From NCBI RefSeq assembly GCF_040436345.1, contig NC_133232.1, positions 28,149,315 through 28,213,314 on the forward strand: a stretch of DNA of 64,000 nt, read 5' to 3'. Under the pieces are notes generated by a model that made no database searches, was not told the DNA's origin, and saw only the letters and a program-made list of their open reading frames with translations. The translations under genes were made by a program, and so were the position numbers. The number at the start of each line of letters is the position of its first letter. Within the stretch, counting starts at the first letter, position 1. Origin of the DNA: Pagrus major (taxonomy: Eukaryota; Chordata; Actinopteri; Spariformes; Sparidae). Below, in pieces: positions 1-15,375 of the stretch.

Positions 1-2086
1 ATAGAAAATCCAAGAAAATATATGTCACGGTACTGGAAACACTGTGTAATTGACAGTTATAACTGTTTAATATCAAGGATGGCGGTTTAAAAAAAAAAAT
101 CCAAGGACTACCTCTTGTAACTAAGGATGTCACTTTGCTCCTTTTAGATCCTTCCCTGGTTGGATAAACAGTATTATTACAAGGAGACAGGACCACACAG
201 AGACAGTATAGAGGAATGTGAAAAAACCCTATAGACAGAGGAAAGGACAGAACACTACGCCCACCCTCAGTCCATTATCCAGGTTCAAGAAGAAAGTAGT
301 TCAGAAGGAGAAAATTGTATAACTGGAGGCAGCACTAATCCACATCTGAGGCAAGTGATAACCTGAGTACGAATAGTACCAGCGTTACTATGAATTAAAG
401 GTTGTTAGGGTAAATAACACAATTACTTCACTCAAGCCTTCATCCACAGGCTTATCGACAGCACCAACGTGGAGAATATTATTGCTGCCCCTGGGGTAAA
501 CTGTTTTAAAGCATGATGTACACTCCATGCTACTGTTTAAAAAATCTAAGCACACTATATACAACATACAGGGTACAACCTACAATCAGAGGCTGAACAT
601 AGCAATAGTAACATGTCTCACTCGTCCACTTTTTCCTCTGTTTTCTGGCAGACCCCCATTTCCCCCCAGTCCTGGCACAAGTAGTCTCTGAATGGACTGA
701 GTGGAGTGTACTCATTATAGATGATACAAAAGAAAACAAAAGAAAAAGGACATAGCGAGGGAGACTGAAGCAAAATGAAAAGATCTGTGTGTGTGTGCGG
801 TGGTGGTGGTGGTGATGTCGAGGGGGCTTAACAAGCTTTCCTCTCTTTATGTGATGGATGCAGTCTGACAACCAGAGAGACACTGAAAGTCTGTATAGGA
901 CCCATCTGTACATCTGAGGAATAAACTTCCTGCAGCTGGGAAACACTGTTGGAGACTGTGGCATTTAATCTGCCAAGACATTTACCAGAGGGCACTTAGT
1001 TAAGCTTATATAGGGTATGCATACAAGATAACTGTTTTTTACTTTTGTGGTTATCCAATGTTTTGTGAACTATGTACACATGAAAATTGTCAGTTATCAT
1101 ACTTACAATATTATGTCTCTTTTTCAATCCTGAAAACTAAAAAAAAAGTGCTCTGTTTAACACATAGGGAATGTAAAAGTCTGGTCCCTTGGTGCTCAAC
1201 TATTTTTCAGATCTGGCCCTTCTAAAATAGTAGTTGAATAGGCCTAGTTTATATGCTTAACTGCAGGTGATCTCAGTCGATGCGACCAATAATGTGTAAT
1301 AGATAATACCCCAAGACCGCTAATGTCAGAATAAAACCAAACCAAATATACTAGATTAATGTTCCATGTTGATATGCTGTTGCACTGCTGCGAGTGCATG
1401 GACATCAAGTCATTCATGTTACGTCAGGACCTCTCACTCCATTCAAAACAAAACTGACATTTACACATGCATTGGCATAGCTGTGGTGGTACAGAGTGTT
1501 CTGACAGTGACACCATTTTGTTGTGTTTGCTCTATATGCCCTAATGATGTCCAAATGCCAAATTTCAGCTTCAATCTGATGGTGTTAACATTCCTTTCTG
1601 ATGAGCAGTGTAGGACCCTCAGCTCCTTCACCCTCAGCTTTTTTGGACAGAAAGTGAAGTCGCTCTGTGGATTATCCTGAATAACACATTGTTCCTGGAA
1701 AGACTTGTTGCTGCTGACCTTTTAAAATAATTGAAATGCTTTGAGCAGTACCAAAAGATTTTATTCACTTTCAATCTATCAGGTGACTCTGAGACACATA
1801 TCCTCAAATCTGGACAAATTCAATCAAAACTATCTGCTTAGACAGATGCCACTGAAGTCAGTAAGAAACAATATTTTTTGGAATTGGACTGAATCAGCCC
1901 TTTAAAGCTAAAATTAAACCGCATTTCAACCTTGTCGTCATTGTTTTCTTTCAAATCCAGCGTGCCAAAACAATCAAAAACACATCACTGTCCCAATGCT
2001 TTCGGACGACACGGGGAACCAAACAATAGAACATATTGCGTGTGAAATTGTCTTGGGCACTCTCAGTTAAAATAACAATAGCCATA

Positions 2087-2121
2087 CAAGTTTTTGTAAG
2101 GCTGAGGCTTACAAAAACTTG
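2087..2121. repeat. Perfect 14-bp hairpin
   Basis: CAAGTTTTTGTAAG (2,087-2,100) is followed after a 7-base loop by its exact reverse complement (2,108-2,121). No terminator or RNA gene is implied in a vertebrate intron. It may be the tip of a decayed inverted-repeat element. Confidence 0.75.
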
Positions 2122-4726
2122 TTGGCTGACGTACAAGACAAGACTTGGTACGTAAGCCAACTCCCTCCAGGCCACATTTAATGTCCTTCACAGGTGTTAG
2201 AGCCGGACAGTGTGTTGTTATATGACCTAGATGGACATTTCAACTGAAAAACAGACACTAAAAGATACAACTACAATGTACCTCGAGAGATTAGGAAAAG
2301 AAAAACAGGCTCAACAGTGCCATTTTAATTCAATCAAGCCTAAACCAATATCAAACTTGATAGCCCTGCATAACTTAAAGTTTTAACCACCCATAATTGT
2401 TTAACCATAATTTAAGCTCACCAGATCTAGGATCCACATCAAAATGCACTCACTCATAGATACCGACACCTAAATAACAGATCCACGTCAAAAGTTAATG
2501 GGGCCTGTTGTGGGCCGAGACCCATCCATGTTTCGTGGAAATCCGTTAATAAGTTTTTGTGTAATCCTGCTGGTTCAATTTCCTTAAAGATATTGTATTT
2601 GGTATCTTCCAGACTATCAGCTTTGTTTACCAGAACAGAAGCCTGCAAATGGTTTGGTTGAATCCTGACTTTTTAGTTAAGCCAATCGAGAAACTGTCAA
2701 GAAAATTACGGTTTATTCTTCATGAACACACAGCAAGGACACGGTCTTCATTTTGAGATATTCTGTCGGGAGAAAATCCACGAAAGCCAAACAAGCGAAC
2801 TCAGAGGGTAGCTAGCAGATACCCAGCACAGGTATTAATGTATCAAGCAAATGGTAGCAAGTGCAGAGAAAGAGGACAGAAAAGAAAGAAAATAAAACAC
2901 GTTAATACTTTGTTGTCAGAGTTCCTCATACTTTCAACAAAGCAGCTCAACACGAACTACTACTGTATAATGACAAGAGTATCATAAACCTTTGTTTAGC
3001 ATCAGATACCTAACTGGCTACTTAGCAAACAGAACATCAAGTCAGGCAGCATAGTTTGCAGATGACTGTCAGTGTAAGACAAGTCATTTGAGGGGCCAGC
3101 TGTCACAGATGTGAGAGACACATCTTCAAACAAGTCAGCCTCAGTTGGTGTGTGTGTTTGGACAGCAGGAATCTCTGGATGCTGTGTGAGTTGTGGTCTC
3201 CGTCGGATGTTTACTAGTCATATCATGCTTCAAGCTACAAATATTTACTGCTGTGCAAACAGCTTATGTTGACGCTATCAATAATGCAATATGGTGTGGG
3301 GTGTGCGGATATATATTGGGTATGTTTGCAAAGAGTACAGTGAGTCACGTGATTATAGCAGCACGATTTTTCTGCCTAAGCTTGCTCTCAGACTTCATTA
3401 CACATAATAGGCGGCCTCTATCTCATGCTGGTGGGATTCTCAGAGCTTGTGTTTCTCAAACGTAATAACATATTTTCCATGCTTGCTTCTAGTTGTGAAA
3501 AGGATGATGCTACTTATCGCCTACCGACTTCCCATGTGCTGGCGAAGGAGAGTTTTCTTTCTTTTTCTGTCACCTTTCCATCTGCACCTTCTGGAAAGCA
3601 TTGATTTACTGAAGTTAAGCTAAACCATCATTCAACAAAAACAGTCCATGCCTGGGCCTGATCATATGCATGTACCTGCTTAAGAGTGTATGGAGACTTT
3701 AGAGACTCTGATCCAGCCTGAACCCTTAGCCCTGCCCTCTGGAATGCCAAAAATGCCACAGTACTCCCTGATCTGCCAACCTGGGATTTCCAGCTACCCT
3801 GGAGATGCTGGTGAAATCTGGGGCAGCAGAACTACAATACAGCACTGCACAGAGCGCAGCAGTATGCTAATGATGGGAGACTTTTTCTTGTGAAAGCACA
3901 GACTTCTGTTTGAATCATTGATTGTTTACTGAATTAATACATTGCTTTCAAGAAATGTCAGCCAAATCTAATGATGGAAGATTACACTCTGACCACAAGT
4001 GAAAAAATTAGTGTTGAAAAATGCAACTACATTTTATTTAATTGTTCATCTGAAGGCCGAGGGGACGACTGAGTCTCTGCTTTGAAGAACTACTTACTCC
4101 ATACAACTTTTATCATACTGAATAGAATTGTTTTTAAGTCAGATAAAACCTGCTAAATATTGTCCAACTGCAGCTTCAGTATATAAAAAATGTAAAAGTA
4201 ATATTGATTTTACTCTTAAACTAATGATTCCCGAGCCAAATAACACAGAACAAGGTCACACAGAGAGGAGAGAGGCATGATCAAGCACAGAACTCGACAT
4301 TTGAACACAGACTGAACACATCTCAATCTCTGACTACTTTAACTTGCATGTTAGCACGCCACACTCAAAGATTACTGCCGCCACTATCAGCTCCTCTGAA
4401 CTACTGTAGAAAATTAAGTGTAGGGGGAAAAAACTGATTCTTACATGCATCACGCGTCTCTCTTGAAAGACTATGTCTCCATGCACAAAAGTTAATGGTC
4501 GGAAATTTAAAGCCCAATCCTCAACATTATTCATTAGAACTGTGCTGTACATGTTGTTGCCACATCGTGAGAAAAAATAAATCATGTACTGTGTAGAAAT
4601 AAAAAAATTATGATGCATGAAGATGCATCAATAATCATATTATAATCGCATCATAACTGTCAGATTCAGAGTCAAATCATGAGGTGCCAAGACATTCCTG
4701 CCCCTAATTAAGTTTGTGGCGATTAG

Positions 4727-5000
4727 GGATGAAACTAACAATTACTTATATTGTCGATTAATCTGTCGATCTGTCAGTTAGCTGTTTGGTCATTAAACTG
4801 TTTCCCAAATCCAAAGATGACTTAATGTCAGAGGAGTAATGAAACCAGAAAATATTCACATTTAAGAAGCTGGAATCAGAGAATTTTGACTTTTTTTTTC
4901 TTTAATTAAATTACTCAAACAAATTAATGGATTATCAAAATATTTATAATAATTTATTTAATAGTTGACAACTACTGGATTAATCGTTACAGCTCAATGT
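4727..5000. repeat. Dispersed fish repeat with TCGATTAAT motifs
   Basis: The segment opens with a 'gggatgaaactaacaattac' type start, carries ATTGTCGATTAATCTG and ends with 'ggattaatcgttacagctca'. Related, more decayed pieces occur near 33,960-34,100, 48,040-48,280 and 59,220-59,340, sharing phrases such as 'cacatttaagaagctg'. The near-inverted ends suggest a non-autonomous DNA element. The class is inferred from memory of teleost repeats, not from a library search. Confidence 0.6.
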
Positions 5001-5169
5001 CACATCTTTCCATTTACCCGCTTGTGTTGTTAGAAGCCTGATTTGTTATGCACTGGGCCGATAAGTCTGTGGTATGTGCATGTTATTTATATATTATTGG
5101 TGACCTAAATAGTTAATAAAAACTCTCTTCACACCCAAATGCTGCTGTGAGTAACATTTATAGACTAAG

Positions 5170-5548
5170 TAGAGAGTGACCGATACTGGATTTTTGAGAC
5201 CAATGCAAATACATATATAATGTCGGGGAAAAAAATCTGAAATTAATATATCAGCTGATATTTTTATACACACAGTATGTATACCTAAACACACATTTTT
5301 TCCACTGATCCCTCAAATGAGGTAAATCAAACACTTACATATTTTACAGTTTAACAGTAAACTTTGTTGTTCAAATGACATCAGTGCTCTGCAACAGTAA
5401 ACTTCACTGAGCATCTTTTTCTGCATTAAGGAAAAAAAAACAAGGTCTGCACATATTGGACAACATATACGCAGATACCGATACATCTGTTATGGGCCAA
5501 TATCGGCCGATAATATCAGTCAACCAATATCTTGGTCGGGCTCTAAAT
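5170..5548. mobile_element. Inverted-repeat MITE with ATCGGCCGATA core
   Basis: The left end reads 'agagagtgaccgatactgg' and the right end 'aatatcttggtcgggctct'; the reverse complement of the right end starts AGAGCCCGACCAAGATATT, so the ends are imperfect terminal inverted repeats. The interior has palindromic ATATCGGCCGATAATATC near 5,500. This matches a common teleost MITE type; the element is non-coding. Confidence 0.65.
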
Positions 5549-8140
5549 TCACCTCTTACTAATAGAGCTAGTTACAGCATCAGTGTTGCCTTCGTGCCTT
5601 GAATGCGGCCCAATATCAAGAATAATCGAATGGGCCTCTGCTTTTTGTCTCATCACAGTTTTTCTTTTGATCTGTTTCACACTAGTGGCGTATAAATGAA
5701 AATCATTTCAGGGTGAAATGAAAAATTAACCACTCACTCACTCACCCAGTCTCTTTCTTCCTCCCCTTCATACACGTTCTCAGTAGTTATAAAAAATCTG
5801 CTGCAGCAGACAAAGAGCTTCAGCTTGAACTTCTCTCCCTTATTTGGCGCGCCCACGTTCAATCACACATCACCTCACAAAGGTTCACTCACTCCCCGCT
5901 GATTATAAATTCCCCACAGTTTGTGTTTTTAAATTGAAAGGAATGCACTCCCATACACACCTTGACATACCAGCAGTTTTCTACCGCTGCGGACACAGCG
6001 GGAATATAACCTCTGACCATGCCACGCTGAAATCATTGAGCAAAACAACACCATCTGCAACTCATAACTCACATAGCTCACCTCTCCTTTATTACCTTAT
6101 TTTACTTTTAAAAAAGGCTGTTCTGATCCCCCACCTTGATGCTTCTGAGCCATTTCAAAATCTTTTGTTTACCCCTCAGGGTTTAATAAATACCCGGAAT
6201 TATCGAGCAAGATATAAAAACCTAATCGCAATCTCTTTGCAAGATTAAATCACATTCCAGTCTTGTCTTGTCACCTCCTCTCCTCGCTGTCCTGTAGTTT
6301 ATCGCTTGTGAAGTACTTAAACTTGTTTTTAAGATGTTCCCACATGTGAATTTCAACTTTTACTGACTGTTTTAGACTGGATAGCTGTTCAAAAATGCCT
6401 TTACAACTGTGAGTATTATAGTTAAGCTGTTCCCCTCGCTTTTGTTCTGTTGCTGGGGGGGGGGGGGGGGGGTCAGGACTCGGCACACAAGCTTAATCCT
6501 TTCGCATACAAGAATGACGAGGAATCAAATCCAAGAAACGGCTAGAGACGAAATCCTTATCGAGCCAAAAGAAAATGGATAGCTGAATGGAAATACCTTG
6601 ATAGCAACTGCTCTGTTGATCTAGTTCTAAAGCCAAACCCGTTCTCAGGTCTCTATCACACAAAACCTGAAAGTAACGTGCTGCCCCCAGACAATGCAAT
6701 TTCCTTCACATACAATGTAGAAAATGCAAGATGTCATTAAAGATATTAACCTGCGCTTACAAAAACAACTCAAACAAGCTCCATCGTGTCTGAGCCTTTG
6801 ATTTCTCTCCCTCTGCAACTGTTTTTTTTCATGCCGATGAGAAAGGGTTGAATTTGTTCCAGGGAACAGTCTTAGAGCCATAATCCCTTCCCACATCCTG
6901 ACCTTAACCTTTGCTGGTGATTGTGGAACTTAACAGGAAGTTAAGGAAAAATACCCCCTCCTGTTGCATGTGATTTCCCCTCCTCACGGACATTTCTTTT
7001 CACTAAAATCTGGACAGACCATTGCACAATTTCACCCAACTGAAAGCCGATCCATAACAAAAGAACTGCTATAATTGCTCATTTAGTCAGTAGATGTTAA
7101 AGTGATTAACAACCTCAGAGCGAGAGGCTGACACTCTTTAACAGCATCAAGGGACCAAACCTCCACACACCAAAGAGATGCTTCACTGGCAGTAAATTGG
7201 ACTTTAATTTCAGCTTTTGAGCTCAACACTTCTGGAAAGAAACTGTCAGTTTCCGATTAACTATTAATAGAGCATCAGCTGGCTCATAGTCTGTTTTCAA
7301 ACTTCCTCTAGACACCAATTTATCGAGATAAAACAAGACTGAACTGTCTCATTCCCTGAAAGGAGATAAAATCGATCTTTTTGTCTGCTTTAGGCTGTAT
7401 CACAGTCAAGCTAGCAACACCCAGTAGGAATACTGTGAGAAATCATTTAGACATTCACCAGTGAAAGCTTCATCCTTAATAAAATGGTTTAAACGGACTC
7501 GTGCATTGTGACAGAGGGGCAAACACTGGCCTCATTCTGGTCATGTATGCCAGAATAAGTGTTCAACAGCAGCTTTATTGTGATAAATTATTATCAGTTC
7601 CTGCAATTAAACCATCATGACATCTTGAAGCTTTTTATACCCCACAGTGGCCTATACGTGGAAGTAACATCCTGCTCCAGTCCAGTGAAAGGGACGTTTC
7701 TTGGATAACGTGTTAAGTACAGTATGCTCGGGTTCACGGACTGTTCAGATGTCTGTAGAACATTTCTATAACTTTCATTCTTCAGGGTAAAGATATAATC
7801 AAGGGCCGCCTGCGTCAAACTAAAATGGATTTGCAGCAGCAGCCGTGGTGTTAATGAATGGATAGGATAGGGAGTAAACAGTGGGCCAGTTAAATGCCTG
7901 TTAATCATTGAACATCAGTGAGGGAACCGTCAAAAAACATGCAACTCAACTCAGGCATTTTAAGAATGAATGAAGAATAAGAGTATACAGACTGCAGATA
8001 TGTATGGGTGAGGCTTATACTGTATGTAACACTGTCTTTACTGCCCTTTAAGTGCAGGGTAAACCCGCATGAACTCCGAGCTGACCTACATCTATTTTAG
8101 ACACGTCTGTGACACATACAGTAACTTATACATCATGTTA

Positions 8141-8511
8141 AAAAGGGGCACTATGTAGTTCTGGAGAAGAAATTTAAACCCAAAAAAATCATTTTAATAT
8201 TTACAATATAAATGAGGAATAAAACAATATTTATTTTTTCCATAACCGAATAAACAAGCTGTTCTCAGAGGAAAATAAGGTCCCCAGAACACTGTTTGAA
8301 GCTAGAAAGGTGGCAGGGTCTGCCAAATATAAACAAGGTGAAACAGTATGAAACTGTTTTGTCCTTTAAGGTCTGTTTGTTAATTCACTTTATCCATGAA
8401 AACAAAGAGAGTTTGTTTATTTAGTTTGTTTAGGCATAGAAATAAAAAATCAGCTGATTAAGATTTTTCTTTTGTTATTAAAATTTCCCAAAACTACATA
8501 GTGCACCTTTA
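8141..8511. mobile_element. MITE with AAAGGGGCACTATGTAGTT ends
   Basis: The left end 'aaaggggcactatgtagtt' and right end 'aactacatagtgcaccttt' are near-perfect terminal inverted repeats about 370 bases apart. No open frame of note lies inside. A truncated copy in the opposite orientation is at about 56,470-56,673, sharing the block with GGTGGCAGGGTCTGCCAAAT and AACAAGCTGTTCTCAG. This establishes it as a dispersed family within the window itself. Confidence 0.8.
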
Positions 8512-8672
8512 CTCTGGTGTGACATGATGATGATGAGTTTCAAGTCCTCCAAATGGAGATCCAATTTCCAATTCTTAATTTTTCCAACGATTGTAACCAA
8601 AAAACACATCCAGGACAAACTCCTGTACGACTCTTCATGCTTTTGCTCCATCTCACTGCCAGGCTCACCTCA

Positions 8673-10060
<1,388 letters not shown>

Positions 10061-10302
10061 GTCTCCGTCCGCTTTACGTCGAAATCTTTGTTCTCAGTGT
10101 GTTAGAGGCGTCGTTGGTTCAGTCAGAGCTAAGCTCACGTTAGGTGTGCTAACTATACTGTGTGTGCGTTAGGTAAAAGTATGACAAACACAAAGCTGCA
10201 TGTTTTAATGGTTTCCTGCCCCAAGTAACGCGACAGTAACGCTACAGTAACGTTACCTTACATGTCCTGTAGCATACAGCAGTCCCGCCCATTAATGTGA
10301 GT

Positions 10303-11300
10303 TCACTCGAAGTACATTTACTCAACTACTGTACATTTACTGGCACTGGAGTATTTCTTTTTATCTTTTGCTCTGTTCTTTCACTTCCACTACATTTAGG
10401 AGGCAAATATTGTACTTTCTGGTCCACTACTCTTATTTGATGACTAATAATAGTTACTAGTTACTTTTTTAAATAGCACTTGCTACTTTTTTAAGTAACT
10501 AATGTTTTTAATGGGTTCCTTCCCCATGTACTGTAACATTACCTTATATTTCCTGTAGCCTACATTCACTCGAAGTACATTTACTCAACTACTGTAAAGT
10601 TACTGGCGCTGGTACTTTACTTGAGTATTTTCTTTTACTTTGTTCTTTCACTTCCACTACATTTAGGAGGCAAATGTTGTACTTTCTGGTCCACTACTCT
10701 TATTTGATGACTAACAATAGTTACTAGTTACTTTTTTAAGTAGCACTTGCTACTTTTTTAAGTAACTAGTGTTTTTAATGGGTTCCTTCCCCATCTACTG
10801 TAACATTACCTTATATTTCCTGTAGCCTACATTCACTTAACTTCAGTGGTGAGGGGACTACTTCCACTACATTTAGGAGGCAAATATTGTACTTTCTGTT
10901 ACACTACATTTATTTGATAACTAATAATAGCTGCTAGTTACTGTTTTAGGTAACTAGTTACTTTTTTGATTAGTGCTGCAAGTTTTTAATGGTTTCCTGC
11001 CCCATGTACACTAACGCTACCTATATATTTCCGTAGCCTGCATTCATTACCGGTAGTAAAATGCAACTTAAATGGTCCTGCACATTCCTAATGTGGGTGT
11101 TCGCTCTCACTCGAAGAACATTTACTCAACTACTGTAAAGTTACTGCCGCTGGTACTTTACTTGAGTATTTACTTTTACTTTTTTCTTTCACTTCCACTA
11201 CATTTAGGAGGCAAATATTGTACTTTCTATTCCACTACATTTATTTATTAACTAATAATAGTTACCAGTTACTTTTTTTTATGTAACTAGCATTATATAC
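10303..11300. repeat. Tandem array of ~265-base unit, about 4 copies
   Basis: A unit beginning CACTCGAAGTACATTTACTC and containing CACTTCCACTACATTTAGGA starts at about 10,305, 10,565 and 11,107. A third copy, truncated at its start, runs from about 10,830 to 11,090. Spacing is about 260-275 bases. Units 1 and 2 are nearly identical over long blocks. The core also occurs as isolated copies elsewhere in the window (22,020-22,340; 52,095-52,290), so the array is a local tandem amplification of a dispersed fish element. It is non-coding. Confidence 0.8.
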
Positions 11301-13159
11301 TAACAAAATAACTGTCACTGGAATATAAATGTAATGGAGTAAAAAGTATAATGTTTATATCTGTATTGTAGCAAAGTGTAAAGTTTAAAATAGAAATACT
11401 GAAGTGAAATCAGAATCAGGAATGTTTTATTGATGCCCGAGGGGAAATTGTTACATTACAGTAGCTCCTTCTAGAATAGAAATGTCAAACTATAAAGAGA
11501 TTTGAATAAAATATAAATAGAGAAGACAATAAGAAATAAAAGTGAGTAAAATAAAATTGATTAATTAATAAAACTTATAGTTTGCATTAAACTATAGATA
11601 CACATATCTCAAAGTTGTGTTTAAGTAAATGTCGTTATGTTTCATCACTTTCATCTTTTACTCAGACAAAACATCTAAATACTTGTTGCCCTACGGTCAA
11701 AACACATCAGTATATTGGCTGAAATCATGCTGGGATGATAATTGTGTTTTGTCTCTTAACATGTAGGTCAACTGTGCAGTTTCCAAACAAAAGATTGATT
11801 TTTATTTTTAGAGAGAGTGGAGGCTAGAGAGACGGTCTCCATGCAGAGATAATCAAAGTGAACAGAGTTTTAAAGTTAGTGAGCAGCAAAAAGCATTTGC
11901 ATTATAAATCTTCTGTGTGATATCAAGGTTATGGTTCTATGTATAATCACACATTGCCATTTTAATCTAAAATACTGATGAATATTTCTCAAATTTCTCT
12001 CAGTCTCTTGTTTGTTTGGATATAATTTCTGCCTTTTTCTTGGCACAAAGAATAATTCAAATCCCCTCAGCCTATTTACCAGCCCATTAGATTCAATTAG
12101 ATAACCTCAAATAGGCAAGCACCACAGCTACATTTTTCCCAGGGATACTCTCCCAGGACATCTTTTTTTCTGGATTCATGTTATAGGCGATGAAACAAGT
12201 GTTCACCACTAAGTGGAGCTAAAACTCTGTGCAAGGGGTTTGTTCTGGATCGTAAGAGCAAGGTTGAGAGTTATGCAACATTTTATGACCAGTGTAGCTG
12301 ATTCTCAAGAGGATCTTCTTAATGTGTTACAGTTCAGGGGATGTGAAGATTACTTGCTTTGGTCTATTTCAGATAACACAACACAAACGTTTTGTGATAT
12401 GTTTAATAAATGCATAGCCTTTTTCAATGAAGACATTTTGACACATCACAGTAGGAAAAGCACATGTGTAAATAATAAAATTAATGGCTGAATGCTCTTT
12501 GCTGTTATTAGTAACACCTGTGCATTTTCCTACTATGACAAAGTCAAAATGTCTGCTGTCAAAAAGGCCTGCAAGTCACGCAGTTGAGGACCACAAAAGT
12601 CTGTTTTGGTCAGGTTGGAGCTTTAAATGATCAATCAGTGCCCCCTTTACCCAATTAAGGTGCAACATTGCTGTTTTTTTCTCGCTATAATTAATGGTTA
12701 GTTTAAAGTCCCCCAAATTTAATACTAAAGTCACTGAAATGACACAACACAGTTAAACGATAAAAGTATCTTTTCATATCATATAGAACAGGTGATGTTA
12801 ACCACCAAAAACGTGCTGCAGTATAGTCTGTAAATATTGATTATGATCCAGTGTACTCCAGCAGGCACGTCGGCCGGTAACAAACCAAGACCTACAGTAC
12901 AGTAATGCCAACATGCCCAGTTTCCACTCACACTTTGTACACTTTATATTGTGTAAGCTATAATCTGTTTGAGGTGTGACACATTCTGTTGCTCATCAGG
13001 CAACACAGGAGACATATAAACATGTGATGCCCGTCTTGGTTGCCATAGCATCACCATGTAATCCAATCAAAGCAAAGCTGTCTGAGTTGTCTTGTCTAAC
13101 ATTAACAGCCTATGAAAAAATGGGTATTTAGCACTTTTCTTCCCCTAACACAAGTTAAC
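11301..13159. other. Intergenic, no gene seen
   Basis: AT-rich sequence without convincing exons. A 92-codon open frame at 12,213-12,491 (+) has no recognisable domain, and I see no splice or promoter support for it. Confidence 0.5.
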
Positions 13160-13535
13160 GGATAAATTTACCCAAAAATGAAAATTCAGTCATTATCTGC
13201 TCACCCCCATGCTGATGGACAGTCGGGTTAAGTTTTGTAGTTTACAAAACATTTCTGGAGCGTCACAGCAAAACAGCGTTGCGTCATTCTCCTAAACAAT
13301 GTAAGTAGAAGAGACTTGGTTTAAAATCATAAACAACTGAAAAAACTAAAAGTTGCTACTCACAGCTCATCTGGTATAATCCAAGTCTCCAGGCTTTGTA
13401 GAGACTTGGATTACGCCGAACGAGCTGTTTAGAGCAGTTTTATATTTTCAGTTGTTTTTTCACGTTTTCAAACAAGTTCCCTTCTACTTAAGTTGTCTAA
13501 TGAGAATAATACATTTTCATTTTTGGGTGTACTTG
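13160..13535. mobile_element. MITE with ACCCAAAAATGAAAAT ends and internal hairpin
   Basis: The left end 'acccaaaaatgaaaatt' and the right end 'acattttcatttttgggt' are terminal inverted repeats. Inside, TAATCCAAGTCTC (13,377-13,389) and its perfect reverse complement (13,401-13,413) form a 13-bp stem with an 11-base loop. This is a familiar teleost non-autonomous element; no coding capacity is visible. Confidence 0.75.
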
Positions 13536-14635
13536 TCCCTCCATATCTTTCAGATTCACTTGAGTGGGGTGGACTTAAACTGAACTCTGTGACTAGCGAC
13601 CCGCTCTTTCGATTCTGCACTGTTTATTATCGCACAAACATGAAGTGAAGTAGGAATGTGGGACTTTGTCATCAAATGGAGCTGGTACATCATCACACGC
13701 CTGCTTCCAATTATGCCCAAGAGGGACAGCAAGACTCCTTCCACTCTGCCCACTCCAGCTCCACGGTGTTTTTTAGCTAAAAATAGCCGTTCACACAACT
13801 TCAGAGAGTCTGGTTACAAGACTACTCCGGGATTCCTTTTGAATGAAGTGGAGGTTAAAGGTGACAGGGACACAGCCAATAGTAGTGCTTCCTGTTTAAA
13901 TAGGAATGCTTCAACTCCTCAGAGAGGTGTGGGTAGCAGAGGGAATGAGCATCTGTGAGAGGCCCACACATTTCTGAGTCTGGTGAAGTCAGACGCTGAA
14001 AGATTAAGCCTGAGTAAGTGAGTTAAAATGAAAGTCAAGTGTTTTTTTAAGGGGATTTCCTGCCTTAAAGTACTATTATTTATTTTAGTAAAAAAAACAG
14101 TCGTAATTCAGTTCCTGTAAGTATTTACAATGCTGTGGTGAAATCGTGGCACTATCTAAAATCAAACGATGGTGGCGATGATACGTGCAGGTTGTCTTAC
14201 ACATGTCCAGCAGCATGCTCAAACATGCTGTGGTGGTGGGTGGGAAAAAGCACTGGCAGGCAAGCATGACTCATTCATAGTGGCTGCCTTCATTCCTCGG
14301 GGGCCTTGGAGCCACAAAACTTCAGCATGTCGGGGCTGTCAGATGCAGTGGAAAGTTGTATACTGTCTCCTATGGGATTTCACTCACTTTGAAGTATTGA
14401 ACAGTTCAAAAGTGAACACTGAACGTTTTAGGCCGACTCATCGCTACTGAAGACAAAACAACAAATCATATCAGTGGTACAATCTGAGCACCATTACGTG
14501 CCTGCCTCCTGTGCTGTGCTTGGTTTCACCTGAGATGAGTCCAGACATTCGTCACAGATTGATCAACCTGCCCATGACCATTGGTGTTACTGAACAAAGA
14601 GCTGCTTATTACTCACTAAATTGTATAACTAAAGA
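13536..14635. other. Intergenic, no gene seen
   Basis: Overlapping open frames exist on both strands (for example 13,656-13,958 +) but show no family resemblance, coding bias or splice context. I see nothing else. Confidence 0.45.
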
Positions 14636-15375
14636 GTCTATCAACTGATTAAAGACCAAGACTTTTAGGGGTTGAGACCAAGTCATGACTGAGACCAGAG
14701 TGTTTCAAGACCGATACAAGACCACGGCTTTGAGGGTTGAGACCAGGTCGTAACAAAGACCAGAGTGTATCAAGACCAATACAAGACCATGACTTTGAGG
14801 GTTGAGATCAAGTCATGACCATGACCACTGTCCACCACAGAGTCCCACACTGAATGACACACTTCCAATAAAATGTTAAGCTTGCAAACCACAAGTCATA
14901 CAGTCATACAAATGATCTGAAGGATCCACATTTGCATAAAAAAAATCACAGAAGACATGAAAATTCCTCCTCATTCACTTCTTTTATTGTTGTATTTGTG
15001 TTTTTTTTAAATAGAAATGCCTTGACAAAATAATGAATGAATTACTTTGATTTCTATGAGCAAACAAATACAAAACAGATTAAATCAACTTAACCATCTT
15101 TATTTAATATTCCTTTCCCATCGAAGTTAGTTCCCCATTGAACTAACACAGTCCATTTTCTTGCGCAAGCATTACTTTTTCTGTGTGACTCCTCCCATAG
15201 AAAACATAATTAAGTTCAGTTTAAGTACACATTATTCAGCACATTGATATCCCTGCAGTTGTGGTCTTGAAATGAATTCCAGAGTCGTCTTTGTCTGAGA
15301 CCAGGCCAAGACCCAGTAAAAATGTGGTTGACTCTGAGACGTGGCCGAGACCTTCAAAAAGTGGTCTCGATGATA
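14636..15375. repeat. Dispersed element with repeated AAGACCA motifs
   Basis: The left part has three tandem variants of a ~60-base phrase containing 'ttgagaccaagtcatgac', 'agaccagagtgt' and 'caagaccaatacaagacca' (14,650-14,815). The right end has reverse-type phrases ('gtctgagaccaggccaagac', 'agtggtctcgatga'). This resembles a common fish DNA-transposon-derived repeat with AAGACC-rich ends. Boundaries are approximate. Confidence 0.6.

Larger units (their letters stand above)
1..8140. other. Non-coding stretch, probably slc16a2-like intron 1
   Basis: I see no exon here that continues the minus-strand transporter whose first exon is at 8,693-9,110, nor any other gene. The open frames in this stretch are short, lack domains and lack splice context. 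Since the first exon ends in a strong donor facing this direction and the next transporter exon is not visible, the stretch is best read as first-intron sequence. It holds two dispersed repeats listed separately (4,727-5,000 and 5,170-5,548), an 18-base G run at 6,455-6,472, a GGT-rich run near 796-815 and a perfect hairpin at 2,087-2,121. Nothing else stands out. Confidence 0.5.

Noticed and set aside
530-964. 144-codon minus-strand frame with a His run
   Set aside because: The His run is the GGT repeat near 800. No domain, splice or start context; looks like chance.
12213-12491. 92-codon plus-strand frame
   Set aside because: Reads smoothly but matches no family I know and has no splice or promoter support.
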